A DNA stretch of 64,000 nt from Bacteroidota bacterium. Lineage in GTDB: Bacteria > Bacteroidota > Bacteroidia > Chitinophagales > Chitinophagaceae. Both the position numbers and the translations under genes were made by a program. The stretch is from NCBI GenBank assembly GCA_018266455.1, contig JAFEAJ010000005.1, forward strand, positions 62,001 to 126,000, in the 5' to 3' direction. Below are positions 9,470 to 18,398 of this stretch, one piece after another; the stretch's first letter is position 1, and each line of letters begins with the position of its first letter. The notes under the pieces were generated by a model. That model worked only from the letters and a program-made list of their open reading frames with translations. It was not told where the DNA came from and did not search any database.

Positions 9470-11770
9470 CTATTCCATTGCCTTTCGGTATGCTTTTATA
9501 AAAATTGCGCCCAGGTTTTTATAAGGAGGTATATAATCATCAAACCGGTCTTTGGCAACAGCATCATTTCGGAATTTATAACCAAGCTCTTTCCACATGT
9601 TGAGCCACTCAATATTTTTTCCCGAAGCCAGGGTGTTGTTTATGGCCTGCAGGATCGGCTCATTCACTGTTCTTGTGCCCACTTGTTTTGAGGAAATGAT
9701 GTGCGCATCATGGCTGATCCTGAGCACTTCGCTCAGGTTGTTATAGCCCCCGCACGAGCCCAGCACCACAATTTTTGCAGAGGGCCGGAGACGCTTTAAA
9801 GTAGAGGAGACGTGATAGCTGTGGCCGCGGTGTATATAAATTGTTGGCGCCATGTGTTTCGACTCGAGGTATTCAGTGAGCGCATCGGCGGCTTTTTCAT
9901 CGGGATCATCATCACCATCCAGGGGCTTATTGGCAAAAATATAAACCGGTTTCCCGCTGGTGGATGTAATGCTGGCCCATTGCGGGTTCTCCGTTATTTT
10001 CCATTGGGGCTTACCGCGGAAAAGGCTCATAAAATCCCCGAAAGACAATTGGCCATCTTTGTCCTCATCGCCTCCATAAAAAAATGCCTGTTCTACAACA
10101 CGGCCTAAAGAATCTTTTAATTCATTATAGTTCACAGAATAAATTGGCGGTATGCCGAGCCTTTCTGAAAGGTTGATCTTATTGGCGGTATCTGCCGATT
10201 CAAAAAGTGTTTGCAGCAGGTTGTAAATAATAATGCCCTTTTTATTGTTACCAGCAAGGTTTCTGCGATAATTCCATTTTACTTCGTTCAGCACAAACCT
10301 GGCAAGTGGTTTATTTTTTTCAAAAATGCTGCTGTAAGAATCTGCCACATCAACCGCATCTTCTTCTGTAGCTTTTTCAAGGCCGATAGCGAATGCCTTC
10401 ATTACCGTGTTGGCATTCTCTTTATCCATTGTCCCTAAAAAATTATCGAGCGTATTATACCCGGCAGCCATTTTAATGAACTTGCGGAAATAATCTCCAT
10501 GCACTTGCATAATAAGGCTGTCGCCACGAGGCGCTTTCATGCGCTCAAAAATCATAGGGTAAACACCGCGCACATAGCTTGAGGTGTAAATCACATCTTC
10601 GCTCAGCACGATCAGGTAGTATAGTTCTTCAGCAGTCAATGGCTCCAGCACTTTAAAGCGGATGGCATCCGGTTTGTCGTGAAGCCCGTTGATCTCATTC
10701 ACAAACACTTCCCTCGCTTTATTGGTGAGCATTTGGGTGAGGGCCGCCATTTCCAGCGCAGTGTCCCTTGCCGGTGGCAATACCCGATTAGCATAATCCA
10801 ACCTGGTTTTCACCAGCAGCTTATAATAATTTATACCGTCCTCTTTCACTTTGTCAATCTCTTCAATCGTAATTTTCCCCTTCAACAAATTATCTAAAAA
10901 AGGAAAATACAATTGGCCGCTTTTGCTCAGCGCCATTTGGCCGATCACGTGTACCAGGGTGTCGCGGCTTTCGCGTATGCGCTGCCCAAGGGCATTGCGT
11001 GCTGCTGCAAAATCATAAAGCTGCCGCATGTTTCTATGCCCCGCCGCAATGATCAGGCTATCGGCAAAAGGAACATCAAGATTGTACTGAAGTTTGGTGA
11101 AAATTTCCGAAGGGTGAAGCCCGCAGTATTTCCTGAATAAATCATAACGGGAAGCTTTGATGCCCTTATTCTCATAAGGCAGAAGAAAACAGTCAACCAA
11201 AATTTCTCCTATGCCATAATTGTTTTCTCCGATTACCGGTTCGATGCTTTCGTCCCTGCGGTCCAGCATCATGGCTTTTTCGAAAGCAGCTACAAGGCCC
11301 GGGGCGATGGTCGGGGGGAAGTCTGTTTTATTCACATTATTATTGAACCCCCGCACCAAAAATTCCAGCCCGCGCAGGTATCGCTTTTTGTTATTGGAAT
11401 TAAGAATGGTATCTTCTTCTATCCGCTCCTGTAGCTCATCAATTTTCCTTATCAAAGCATTGTTCATCTCCAGCCTCACATTTTCGTCTTTTATCAAGAT
11501 GCTCTTCGATGCCATTTTAAGGAACCGTGCCTGTTCCTTATCAACATCATCATGAAAAAGCATGCGGTCACGCGCTACTTTAAAGGGGTAAGAAGTTTGG
11601 GCAATAGAAAGCTGAGGGCTGGATATAAAAAATATTCCTGCCAATAAAAGGCAAGTGGCCTTATTCCGCGATAAATGATCGGGCACAGGCATGCTGGCAA
11701 CAAATGTTGAAATAAGATTTGATGCCCCGGCTAAATACCGTTTTTTATTTTTTAAATAAATGCGGCCCAT
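9470..11770 (-). CDS. Large secreted protein with EF-hand loop and clan CD peptidase-like His/Cys motif
   Basis: A 766-residue protein I cannot assign to a named family. A signal peptide-like stretch (KATCLLLAGIFFISSPQLSIAQ) ends near residue 58, and the ATG at residue 27 (11692) is a possible alternative start. Residues ~60-560 look helical. Residues 568-579 (DEDKDGQLSFGD) form a canonical calcium-binding EF-hand loop. Further on, TIYIHRGHSYH (His647, His650) and KIVVLGSCGG (Cys673) are each preceded by hydrophobic strands, the pattern of the catalytic dyad in clan CD peptidases (caspase, gingipain, CHAT types). The His-Cys spacing of about 25 is shorter than usual. Peptidase activity is an inference; a structural role is equally open. 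Divergent from the response regulator gene. Confidence 0.8.
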   Translation of the reverse strand: MGRIYLKNKKRYLAGASNLISTFVASMPVPDHLSRNKATCLLLAGIFFISSPQLSIAQTSYPFKVARDRMLFHDDVDKEQARFLKMASKSILIKDENVRLEMNNALIRKIDELQERIEEDTILNSNNKKRYLRGLEFLVRGFNNNVNKTDFPPTIAPGLVAAFEKAMMLDRRDESIEPVIGENNYGIGEILVDCFLLPYENKGIKASRYDLFRKYCGLHPSEIFTKLQYNLDVPFADSLIIAAGHRNMRQLYDFAAARNALGQRIRESRDTLVHVIGQMALSKSGQLYFPFLDNLLKGKITIEEIDKVKEDGINYYKLLVKTRLDYANRVLPPARDTALEMAALTQMLTNKAREVFVNEINGLHDKPDAIRFKVLEPLTAEELYYLIVLSEDVIYTSSYVRGVYPMIFERMKAPRGDSLIMQVHGDYFRKFIKMAAGYNTLDNFLGTMDKENANTVMKAFAIGLEKATEEDAVDVADSYSSIFEKNKPLARFVLNEVKWNYRRNLAGNNKKGIIIYNLLQTLFESADTANKINLSERLGIPPIYSVNYNELKDSLGRVVEQAFFYGGDEDKDGQLSFGDFMSLFRGKPQWKITENPQWASITSTSGKPVYIFANKPLDGDDDPDEKAADALTEYLESKHMAPTIYIHRGHSYHVSSTLKRLRPSAKIVVLGSCGGYNNLSEVLRISHDAHIISSKQVGTRTVNEPILQAINNTLASGKNIEWLNMWKELGYKFRNDAVAKDRFDDYIPPYKNLGAIFIKAYRKAME

Positions 11771-11812
11771 GCAGCTTACGGTTTCGAAAATTAATTTTCC
11801 CTGTTAAATGTG

Positions 11813-11820
11813 CAAAAATA
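11813..11820 (-). promoter_or_regulatory. Candidate -7 box (TATTTTTG) for the secreted 766-residue protein
   Basis: The minus strand reads TATTTTTG, a full match to TAnnTTTG, 42 nt before the ATG at 11770. A TTTTG lies 15 nt further upstream (11836-11840), a little closer than the usual 17-23 nt. It supports the upstream start choice. Confidence 0.4.
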
Positions 11821-11959
11821 CTATTAAGCATAACGCAAAAGTTGTTTGGGGCTTATTTAGCATGTCATCCCTTTCATTTTACGGGTTTTTTAAGGCTATT
11901 TGCATATTAACAAATTGTAAACTCACCCTGCGCGGGCTCGCTATAATTGCTATTTCAAG

Positions 11960-11967
11960 TAGGTTTG
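11960..11967 (+). promoter_or_regulatory. Candidate -7 box (TAGGTTTG) of the response regulator gene
   Basis: TAGGTTTG matches TAnnTTTG and ends 19 nt before the ATG at 11987. No -33 element is at the expected distance, which would fit a promoter that needs an activator, but the evidence for that is weak. Confidence 0.45.
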
Positions 11968-11986
11968 CATAAATTTTTTTAAGAAA

Positions 11987-12667
11987 ATGGGCCTCAAAGG
12001 AAAGAAAGTGTTAATCGCTGATGATGAACCCGACATCCTGGAGATTATTCAATACAACCTGGAGAGAGAAGGCTATGAAACTTCAACCGCTAAAGACGGC
12101 GATGAGGCCTTAGCCAAAGCGAAAAGCGAAAAGCCAGACCTGATTATACTGGACATCATGATGCCTAAAAAAAACGGGATCGAAGTGTGCCAGATATTAA
12201 GGTCGCAGCCGGCTTTTAAAGATGTGCTGATTATTTTTTTGACTGCATTAAGCGACGAAACTTCGCATATTAAAGGCCTTGAAACAGGAGCTGATGATTA
12301 TGTGAGCAAGCCCATTAGCCCAAAAGTATTGCTGAGCAGGGTGAGCGCATTGTTCAGAAGAGCAAACAAAGGGCCCGGGGACAGGGTAATACAACTGGAA
12401 ACACTGACTATTGACCCCGACAGGTACGAAGTGCTGGCCAACACAAATAATGTTACGCTCGCAAAAAAAGAATTTGAATTGCTTTACCTGCTGGCTTCAA
12501 AGCCAGGGCGGGTTTTTTTGCGCAACGAAATCCTGAACCAGGTTTGGGGCAACGACGTTATTGTTGGTGGCCGCACCATTGATGTGCACATCAGGAAGCT
12601 AAGGCAAAAGCTTGGGATGGATTGTATCACCACCATCAAGGGTGTCGGTTATAAATTCGATTTATAA
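11987..12667 (+). CDS. OmpR/PhoB-family response regulator
   Basis: A 226-residue DNA-binding response regulator. The receiver domain (1-120) has the acidic pair DDE at 12-14, the phosphoacceptor Asp56 in LIILDIMMP, the conserved Thr in FLTALSD and Lys in YVSKPISP. The C-terminal winged helix (about 135-226) ends in the typical RTIDVHIRKLRQKLG and TIKGVGYKF. It is followed 80 nt later by a kinase gene. With phosphate transport genes elsewhere in the window and a kinase lacking a sensor domain, a PhoB-like role is the best guess, but OmpR-family regulators cannot be told apart by sequence reading alone. Confidence 0.93.
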   Translation: MGLKGKKVLIADDEPDILEIIQYNLEREGYETSTAKDGDEALAKAKSEKPDLIILDIMMPKKNGIEVCQILRSQPAFKDVLIIFLTALSDETSHIKGLETGADDYVSKPISPKVLLSRVSALFRRANKGPGDRVIQLETLTIDPDRYEVLANTNNVTLAKKEFELLYLLASKPGRVFLRNEILNQVWGNDVIVGGRTIDVHIRKLRQKLGMDCITTIKGVGYKFDL

Positions 12668-12747
12668 ACACCGTACCTTTCTTACAAAAAAATATTGAAC
12701 TTGCATGTAACCGTCAAAGGGCTGTCGCCCCGAGACGATAATCGAAA

Positions 12748-13797
12748 ATGTTCCCAGGAAAAAATCTATCGCCCAAACAATTATCAGCTTTTACCGGGTC
12801 CCTGGTGGCAGCCCCTGTTGCGCTGAGCTTTTATGCGCTAAGCCATAATTGGAAAATAAGCCTGGCCTCTTTTATTGTTGTTTTCGGAATGGCCTATGCG
12901 CTTGTGCTGTTTTCAATTGAAGTTTTTATTTCGAGAAAGATCAAGCTGATCTATAAGCTCATCTATCAAACAAAAGCCACAAAAAAAGAAGAAGTATATT
13001 TTAAATATATTCTTCCCAAAAAAAGTATTGAAGAAGTTCGGGAGGACGTGGAAAAATGGGGCAAAAAAAGGAATGAAGAAATTGAAGCGCTGAGAAAAAA
13101 TGAAGCCTACCGGAAAGAGTTTTTGCAGAACCTGGCGCATGAATTTAAAACACCTGTGTTTTCAATCCAGGGATATGTTGACACGCTGCTGAACGGCGCA
13201 ATGGAAGATCCTGAAGTTGCCAGGAAATTTTTGGGCAATGCGGCAAAAAATGTTGACAGGCTGGTTAACCTGATGAACGACCTGGATGAAATTTCGAAAT
13301 TAGAAAGGGGCGAACAGCTTTTATACAAACAAAATTTTGTCATCCAGGACCTCGTCAAAGAAATTTTTGAATCCATTTCCATAAAATTCAGCGATAAAAA
13401 AATTACTGCCTTTATTAAAAAGGGCTGCGAATTTCCCATCACTGTTTTTGCAGATAAAGAAAAAATAAGAATGGCCCTGATCAATATTATCGAAAATGCC
13501 AGCAAATATGGAAGGCAGAATGGCTCCATTATGGCCAGTATTTATAAAACAGACGAAGATCATGTGCTGATCGAAATCAGCGATGACGGGATTGGCATTG
13601 AAGAGGAGCATTTGCCCAGGATTTTTGAAAGATTTTACCGTACCGATGCAGGCCGCAGCCGGGACCGTGGCGGCACCGGGCTTGGGCTTGCCATCTGCAA
13701 ACACATTATTGAAGCCCATGACCAGGGCATTCATGTGCGCAGCACGCCAAATGTTGGCACCACTGTTGGGTTTACGCTGGAAGGGAAAAGAGAGTAG
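12748..13797 (+). CDS. Membrane histidine kinase, PhoR-like, with almost no sensor domain
   Basis: A 349-residue sensor kinase. Two membrane helices (about 12-31 and 37-60) are joined by only about five residues (SHNWK), so there is no periplasmic sensor. After a ~65-residue charged linker comes the dimerisation domain with His131 in NLAHEFKTPVFSI. The ATP-binding domain follows: N-box IIENASKYG, G1 DDGIGI, F-box RIFERFYR, G2 GGTGLGLAI. There is no PAS domain. Kinases of this shape, such as PhoR, take their signal from partner proteins, often PstSCAB-PhoU. It should phosphorylate the regulator encoded just upstream. Confidence 0.93.
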   Translation: MFPGKNLSPKQLSAFTGSLVAAPVALSFYALSHNWKISLASFIVVFGMAYALVLFSIEVFISRKIKLIYKLIYQTKATKKEEVYFKYILPKKSIEEVREDVEKWGKKRNEEIEALRKNEAYRKEFLQNLAHEFKTPVFSIQGYVDTLLNGAMEDPEVARKFLGNAAKNVDRLVNLMNDLDEISKLERGEQLLYKQNFVIQDLVKEIFESISIKFSDKKITAFIKKGCEFPITVFADKEKIRMALINIIENASKYGRQNGSIMASIYKTDEDHVLIEISDDGIGIEEEHLPRIFERFYRTDAGRSRDRGGTGLGLAICKHIIEAHDQGIHVRSTPNVGTTVGFTLEGKRE

Positions 13798-13936
13798 CCT
13801 TTTATTTCACACAACAGGCCAAAAGGTCTTATTTCTAATATAAATAAGATACCTAAACAAATTATCAGTAAAAATCGCGTTGTTCCACTGTATTCTTTGC
13901 GCCAGTTGTGCGAAACCTCCTTTGCAAGAAACGCTT

Positions 13937-13944
13937 TATCTTTG
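13937..13944 (+). promoter_or_regulatory. -7 box (TATCTTTG) that fixes the start of the oxygenase gene
   Basis: A full match to TAnnTTTG, 18 nt upstream of the GTG at 13963. It lies inside the longer open frame that starts with TTG at 13897, so that longer start is unlikely. Confidence 0.55.
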
Positions 13945-13962
13945 TTTTTAAATTTAAAAATA

Positions 13963-14808
13963 GTGGAAACGGCAACTCAAATTTTCGATTATGCCAAGTG
14001 GGCAGGTGAGCTGCCTGAGCTTAGCAAAAGGTACCAGTCTGCAAGCCCTTACCCGCACATAGTTTTGGAAAATTTTTTGAACCCTGCAACACTGGATGAA
14101 TGCATTGATGAGTTCAATAAGCTGAACGCATCTGATGGTTGGATCAACTATGCGCATTATAACGAAAAAAAGAGGGGCCTTAATAAATTAGATGCATTGC
14201 CTGAAACCATCAAAAGCACCATCAATGAATTGAATTCTCCCGAGTTTTTGAAATTCCTCAGCATGCTTACGGGAATCGTTAATTTGCAAAAAGATGATTC
14301 GCTCGAAGGCGGCGGCATACATCAATCAACAAAAGGCGGGTTCTTGAATATCCACGCAGATTTCACTGTTCACCCGCACAACAAAAACTGGCAGCGCAGG
14401 GTGAATGTGCTGGTTTACCTGAACAAAGACTGGAAAGAAGAATGGGGCGGCAAGCTGGAATTGTGGGACAAGAAAATGAAAGGCTGTGAAGAAGAAGTGC
14501 TTCCCGTGTATAACCGCTGCGTAATTTTCAATACCGATGCAGATTCTTATCACGGCCATCCTTTGCCGATGACCTGCCCCGAAGGAACTTTCAGAAGGTC
14601 GATTGCATTATATTATTATTCAATTGAAGCCAGCCCATTCCGCCGCGCCACTTATTACCAGGCACGCCCTGGTGATGGCAGCAACAAATTAATGGTGAAG
14701 ATCGATAATGCCATGGTGGCAACCTACACAGCCATCAAAGGAAAACTTGGCGCGAATGATAAATTCATCAGCAAAGTGCTGAGGATGTTTTCGGGGAAGA
14801 AGAAATAA
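13963..14808 (+). CDS. 2-oxoglutarate/Fe(II)-dependent oxygenase (prolyl hydroxylase-like)
   Basis: A 281-residue cytosolic oxygenase of the 2OG-Fe(II) superfamily. The iron ligands appear as His-x-Asp in NIHADFTVHP and a distal His in SYHGHPLPM, and the 2-oxoglutarate-binding Arg in FRRSIALYYYS. The N-terminal YPHIVLENFLNP sequence is typical of the Tpa1/Ofd1-like prolyl hydroxylase group, whose members hydroxylate ribosomal protein or translation factor prolines in eukaryotes. Bacterial members also include sugar-modifying enzymes, so the substrate is open. The GTG start (VETATQIFDYAKW) is preferred over an upstream TTG because a -7 promoter box lies between them. It is convergent with the GT39 gene. 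Confidence 0.85.
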   Translation: METATQIFDYAKWAGELPELSKRYQSASPYPHIVLENFLNPATLDECIDEFNKLNASDGWINYAHYNEKKRGLNKLDALPETIKSTINELNSPEFLKFLSMLTGIVNLQKDDSLEGGGIHQSTKGGFLNIHADFTVHPHNKNWQRRVNVLVYLNKDWKEEWGGKLELWDKKMKGCEEEVLPVYNRCVIFNTDADSYHGHPLPMTCPEGTFRRSIALYYYSIEASPFRRATYYQARPGDGSNKLMVKIDNAMVATYTAIKGKLGANDKFISKVLRMFSGKKK

Positions 14809-14867
14809 CAGGTAGTGTAGCGCTTATTCCAGTTTGGGAACCCTCAACTACTTACCCTGAGTTTCTT

Positions 14868-16529
14868 CTATCTCGGCACCTCCCTTTTTAAAAACACAAA
14901 CCCGTTCTTCCTGTACAATTCTTTCAGCTCAGTGTATTTTTTATAATTTTCAATCCTGTCAACTTTTGAAACAAAATAGGCTGGCTTGTCAATGTTCCCA
15001 GTGAGCAGCCATTGTTCGTTATAAGAATTTGGGTTTGTCGGCACTTCTTTTTTGGTATAAAAAAGCTGCGCATAACTAAAATAGCCCAGTGTGTTCACAT
15101 AACAGTCTTCGCCCTGGCGTTGTATAAAAAAATCAATAGCTGCGCCCTGCGAATAACGCTCCACCTTAGGAACGATTACCGCAGATGCCATAAAAACAGT
15201 AATCGCTGTGCCTCCGAATAAGACCCATGCGGCTTTTTTAAAATTGCTTTTCCGAAAATGAATGATCCCAACAACAATTGACATCACCAATATGGTTCCT
15301 ACAATTCCTTCCATTCCGCTCCAATGTACATTGGCCTCCATATTTCCCTGTGCAAATTTGTCTTCCACATAAGGAGCTAATTTTTTCACATTCATGCCAA
15401 TATAGGGAACAGCAAGCAACAGCAATGAAATAATGCCGCCGAGGATAGCGATAAAAACGCCTACATATTTTTTATAGTCCAACTGTTTCAGGTCCCATTT
15501 GTAAATAGAATAAGCTGCTAAGAAAGTAAGCGGGAACCATGCCATGGATGAATAATGAATTATGCGCGACTGCACGATGGTAAAAAGTATTGTTACTACC
15601 CAGAACAATATCTGCATCCATTTTTTAAAATCTTTGTCGTAACGGCTGCTGTAATTTGTTTTAAAAAAAGAAGGGATGGCAATCAAAGAAGCAGGGAAGC
15701 ACCCAATCAGCAGCACCACGTAATGATAGCCCCAAAAACCCTTTTGGTCCGCATCATGTGTAGTGAATAAGCGATATTGATATTTCAAAAATTCCAGGAT
15801 GAACGATGGGCCGTTCTTCGCTGTTTCATAGCCATACCATATTGAAGTAACAGCCGCTGCAATGATCAAAAATAAAATGGCATGCCACCAGTTGAAATAA
15901 ATTTTAAAACGATTATAAATTAAATATGCCCCGAGGCACAGCAAAAACACCATCAGCGAAACCTGTCCCTTGGCAAGCACCGCGAGCCCCATAAAAACCC
16001 CGGACCAAATCACATACCTTATTGGGGTTTTTCGCAAGCCTTCTTTATCAAAACCGTTCCGGCTCCAGTGATACAAAATAAAATTGAACAGGGAAAGGAA
16101 TGTGAACAGGTTAAACCATGGATCGATGATGCCTGATTTGAAATACATGTTCGGGAATAGCGATCCGCCAAACGCAAGTGCCCAAAGAATGCCAAATTTC
16201 TTGTCATAAATTTTCGATCCGCACAAAAAAACAACGATGAGCGTAACAATGCCGCAGATTGCATTAGGGAACCTTGCAGCAAACTCGTTCACCCCAAAAG
16301 TTTTCATGGCCATGATCTGCATCCATAAAAACATGGGGGGTTTTTCCCAAAAGGGTTTGAAGTTGATGTACACACGGCTGTATTCATCCAGTTTCATCAT
16401 CTCCCTTGCACATTCAGCAAAATTGATCTCGTCCCAATCGAACAAATGCACATGCCCTAGAAATGGAATAAAAAAAATGGCCGCCAGCACTGCGATGAGC
16501 AGAACAATTCTTGGCTTCGATAAATTCAT
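14868..16529 (-). CDS. GT39-family (ArnT/PMT-like) membrane glycosyltransferase
   Basis: A 553-residue integral membrane enzyme with about 11-12 hydrophobic segments. The first outward loop carries the family's catalytic acidic motif (FDWDEINFAECAREM), followed by KPFWEKPPMFLWMQ and the AARFPNAICG helix. GT39/GT83 enzymes take a sugar from a polyprenyl-phosphate donor and place it on lipid A, protein or another glycan outside the membrane. The start was moved to MNLSKPRIVLL since the upstream 19 residues are atypical. It lies 64 nt behind a GT2 gene that could make its donor. Confidence 0.88.
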   Translation of the reverse strand: MNLSKPRIVLLIAVLAAIFFIPFLGHVHLFDWDEINFAECAREMMKLDEYSRVYINFKPFWEKPPMFLWMQIMAMKTFGVNEFAARFPNAICGIVTLIVVFLCGSKIYDKKFGILWALAFGGSLFPNMYFKSGIIDPWFNLFTFLSLFNFILYHWSRNGFDKEGLRKTPIRYVIWSGVFMGLAVLAKGQVSLMVFLLCLGAYLIYNRFKIYFNWWHAILFLIIAAAVTSIWYGYETAKNGPSFILEFLKYQYRLFTTHDADQKGFWGYHYVVLLIGCFPASLIAIPSFFKTNYSSRYDKDFKKWMQILFWVVTILFTIVQSRIIHYSSMAWFPLTFLAAYSIYKWDLKQLDYKKYVGVFIAILGGIISLLLLAVPYIGMNVKKLAPYVEDKFAQGNMEANVHWSGMEGIVGTILVMSIVVGIIHFRKSNFKKAAWVLFGGTAITVFMASAVIVPKVERYSQGAAIDFFIQRQGEDCYVNTLGYFSYAQLFYTKKEVPTNPNSYNEQWLLTGNIDKPAYFVSKVDRIENYKKYTELKELYRKNGFVFLKREVPR

Positions 16530-16593
16530 TCTGTGTATAATTTTCGATGGCTGCAAACGGAATATGCCACAATTATTAATTACCAATTATCAA

Positions 16594-17349
16594 TTATTCA
16601 CCCCCTCCCGGTCCATACATCTTTCTTTTCATCAGCCCCCATTTGCACAAACGATGAACTACTGAAACGCGCAATACGCCGAGCCCATAAGTAATGCTCC
16701 TGCGCAGGTTGATGCTTGACGCTTCTTCAAAATATTTTGTGGGGCAGGTGATTTCTGCTATTTCATAGCCGGCATAAACAATTTGAGACAGCATTTCGTT
16801 GTCAAAAACAAAATCATCTGAATTTGCTTCATAGTTGATGCGCTGCAGCACTTCCCTCGAAAAGGCCCTGTAACCGGTATGGTATTCGGCAATCTTCTGG
16901 TTCAGCATCACATTCTCAAAAAAAGTAAGCAAGCGGTTAGAAATATATTTATACAAAGGCATGCCTCCTTTCAAAGCGCCTTTGCCAAGGGTCCTTGCCC
17001 CAAGCACCACCTGGTACACATTATTGGCAATGAGGTAAGCCATAGAAGGGATAAGCTTGGGCGTGTATTGATAATCGGGGTGCAGCATGATCACCATGTC
17101 CCCGCCAATCTCCAGCGCTTTATTATAACAGGTTTTTTGGTTGCCCCCATAGCCCCGGTTAATGTCATGCTGAATAATATGGTGAATGCCGAGCTCATGC
17201 GCCACCTCAATGGTCTTGTCGCTGCTGTTGTCATCTACCAGGATCACTTCATCCACAATATCAAAAGGAATTTCCTGGTAAGTCCTTTGCAGCGTCAGCG
17301 CTGCATTGTATGCAGGCAAAACAATCACTAATTTTTTTCCGTTAATCAT
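16594..17349 (-). CDS. GT2 glycosyltransferase, dolichyl-phosphate-sugar synthase type
   Basis: A 251-residue GT-A fold enzyme. The nucleotide-sugar site shows as VLPAYNAALTL, EVILVDDNSSDKT and the metal-binding MLHPDYQY. GYRAFSREVL and NSDDFVFDNEML are typical of the polyprenyl-phosphate mannose/glucose synthases. It lacks the C-terminal membrane hairpin of some relatives. The likely reaction is transfer of a hexose from a nucleotide donor to undecaprenyl phosphate, supplying the GT39 enzyme encoded just downstream. The C-terminal codons overlap an AT-rich repeat-like sequence. Confidence 0.88.
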   Translation of the reverse strand: MINGKKLVIVLPAYNAALTLQRTYQEIPFDIVDEVILVDDNSSDKTIEVAHELGIHHIIQHDINRGYGGNQKTCYNKALEIGGDMVIMLHPDYQYTPKLIPSMAYLIANNVYQVVLGARTLGKGALKGGMPLYKYISNRLLTFFENVMLNQKIAEYHTGYRAFSREVLQRINYEANSDDFVFDNEMLSQIVYAGYEIAEITCPTKYFEEASSINLRRSITYGLGVLRVSVVHRLCKWGLMKRKMYGPGGGE

Positions 17350-17415
17350 TCTGATGCATTTACAAAGCCCGGACAGTTTTTCAAAGTTTTGAATTTTTGA
17401 ATAGCGAACTTAAAG

Positions 17416-17561
17416 GCTGTTTAAAAATGATTTTCAAGAATTTCATATAACACCAGTTCAACTTTTCCAAAGCTTGCAGTTGATGATAAATTGGGTGATC
17501 CTGTATAAGCTTTGGAAAAGATTAAGCTTGCCGGTTGTCCCAATAATCATTTTTAGACAGC
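17416..17561. repeat. 146-bp nested palindromic element
   Basis: The outer arms GCTGTTTAAAAATGATT (17416-17432) and AATCATTTTTAGACAGC (17545-17561) are inverted copies with one mismatch in 17. Inside them CTTTTCCAAAGCTT (17462-17475) and AAGCTTTGGAAAAG (17507-17520) are a perfect 14-bp inverted pair. The right end stops 4 nt before the stop codon of the PAP2 gene. Two nested symmetric pairs suggest a small mobile or REP-like repeat rather than a plain terminator. Confidence 0.7.
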
Positions 17562-17564
17562 TTC

Positions 17565-18221
17565 TCAGGCTTTATTCTTCTTTTTTATAAATTTCAGTTT
17601 CTCGATCCACCCGGGATTGTTATCAAAAACAAAATATACAATCAATGCGCATGCGCTGCCAATTATTGAACCAGCCAGCACATCCTGCAAAAAATGCTGG
17701 CCCAGGTAAATCCTGGAATAAGCAACCAGCAAAGCTGCGAATAAATACAATAAGCTGGTTTTTTTATTATTGCTAAATACAGAAAGCAGCGTAGCCATTG
17801 CAAACGCTGTGGTGGTGTGCCCGGAGGGGAAACTTGCATTGCCAACATGCGTGAAGCCATCAAAGAAATAAGGATAGCTGGTATTGCCCAACATCGTTTT
17901 TGGTCTTGGCATCGGGAAAATATTTTTTAATACCTGTACCATCAGCCCGGCCAATAAAAAAGCAAACACAATTTCCCATCCGGGCAAAGGCCTTCGCAAG
18001 AACAGCAGCGCTAAAAAAACGCCTATTGCAAAAAGCCCGTCGCCGAAATTCGTGTAGATCATGAAAAATAAATCAAGCGGCCGGCTGTGATAGGCGTTTA
18101 AAAATATGAATCCACCTATTTTGGAATGCAGTGCTAAAAACCAAATAGACACTATCAGAAACAAAAAGTACCCGATAAAGAAAATAATGTTTTTTGAAAT
18201 TGTGTTAATAAGCCTTTGCAT
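17565..18221 (-). CDS. PAP2-family membrane phosphatase
   Basis: A 218-residue membrane phosphatase with about six hydrophobic segments. All three motifs of the acid phosphatase/PAP2 family are present: KNIFPMPRP, FPSGHTTTA with the catalytic His, and SRIYLGQHFLQDVLAG with the nucleophilic His. Relatives recycle undecaprenyl pyrophosphate or remove lipid A phosphates. Next to GT2 and GT39 genes a role in recycling the polyprenyl carrier is attractive. It is downstream of the FAD oxidoreductase with a 177-nt gap, so it is probably transcribed separately. Confidence 0.9.
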   Translation of the reverse strand: MQRLINTISKNIIFFIGYFLFLIVSIWFLALHSKIGGFIFLNAYHSRPLDLFFMIYTNFGDGLFAIGVFLALLFLRRPLPGWEIVFAFLLAGLMVQVLKNIFPMPRPKTMLGNTSYPYFFDGFTHVGNASFPSGHTTTAFAMATLLSVFSNNKKTSLLYLFAALLVAYSRIYLGQHFLQDVLAGSIIGSACALIVYFVFDNNPGWIEKLKFIKKKNKA

Positions 18222-18398
18222 CCTGCTTTACAAGTTTGCTGTTCACACAACAAAACAAAGGATACAAAATGAACAACGTTGTGCTTGCTGTATTTGTAGC
18301 GCTCTTTGTGTGAAACTTATGTAAAACTGCAAAAGTAAATATAAACTGTGATGTAAGGCGAAAAGAGCATCAGGTGCCTATTGGGCAGGGGCCTGGAA

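Noticed and set aside
13921..13944. TTTG as a -33 element for the oxygenase promoter
   Set aside because: It is only 12 nt from the -7 box, well short of the usual 17-23 nt.
13897..13962. N-terminal extension of the oxygenase from a TTG start
   Set aside because: A TATCTTTG promoter box lies within this stretch, so the transcript should begin after it. The added residues have no likeness to the family.
18242..18314. TTCACACAA/TTGTGTGAA inverted pair upstream of the PAP2 gene
   Set aside because: The arms are 9 bp and 55 nt apart with no further symmetry, so this may be chance. It was not called as an element.
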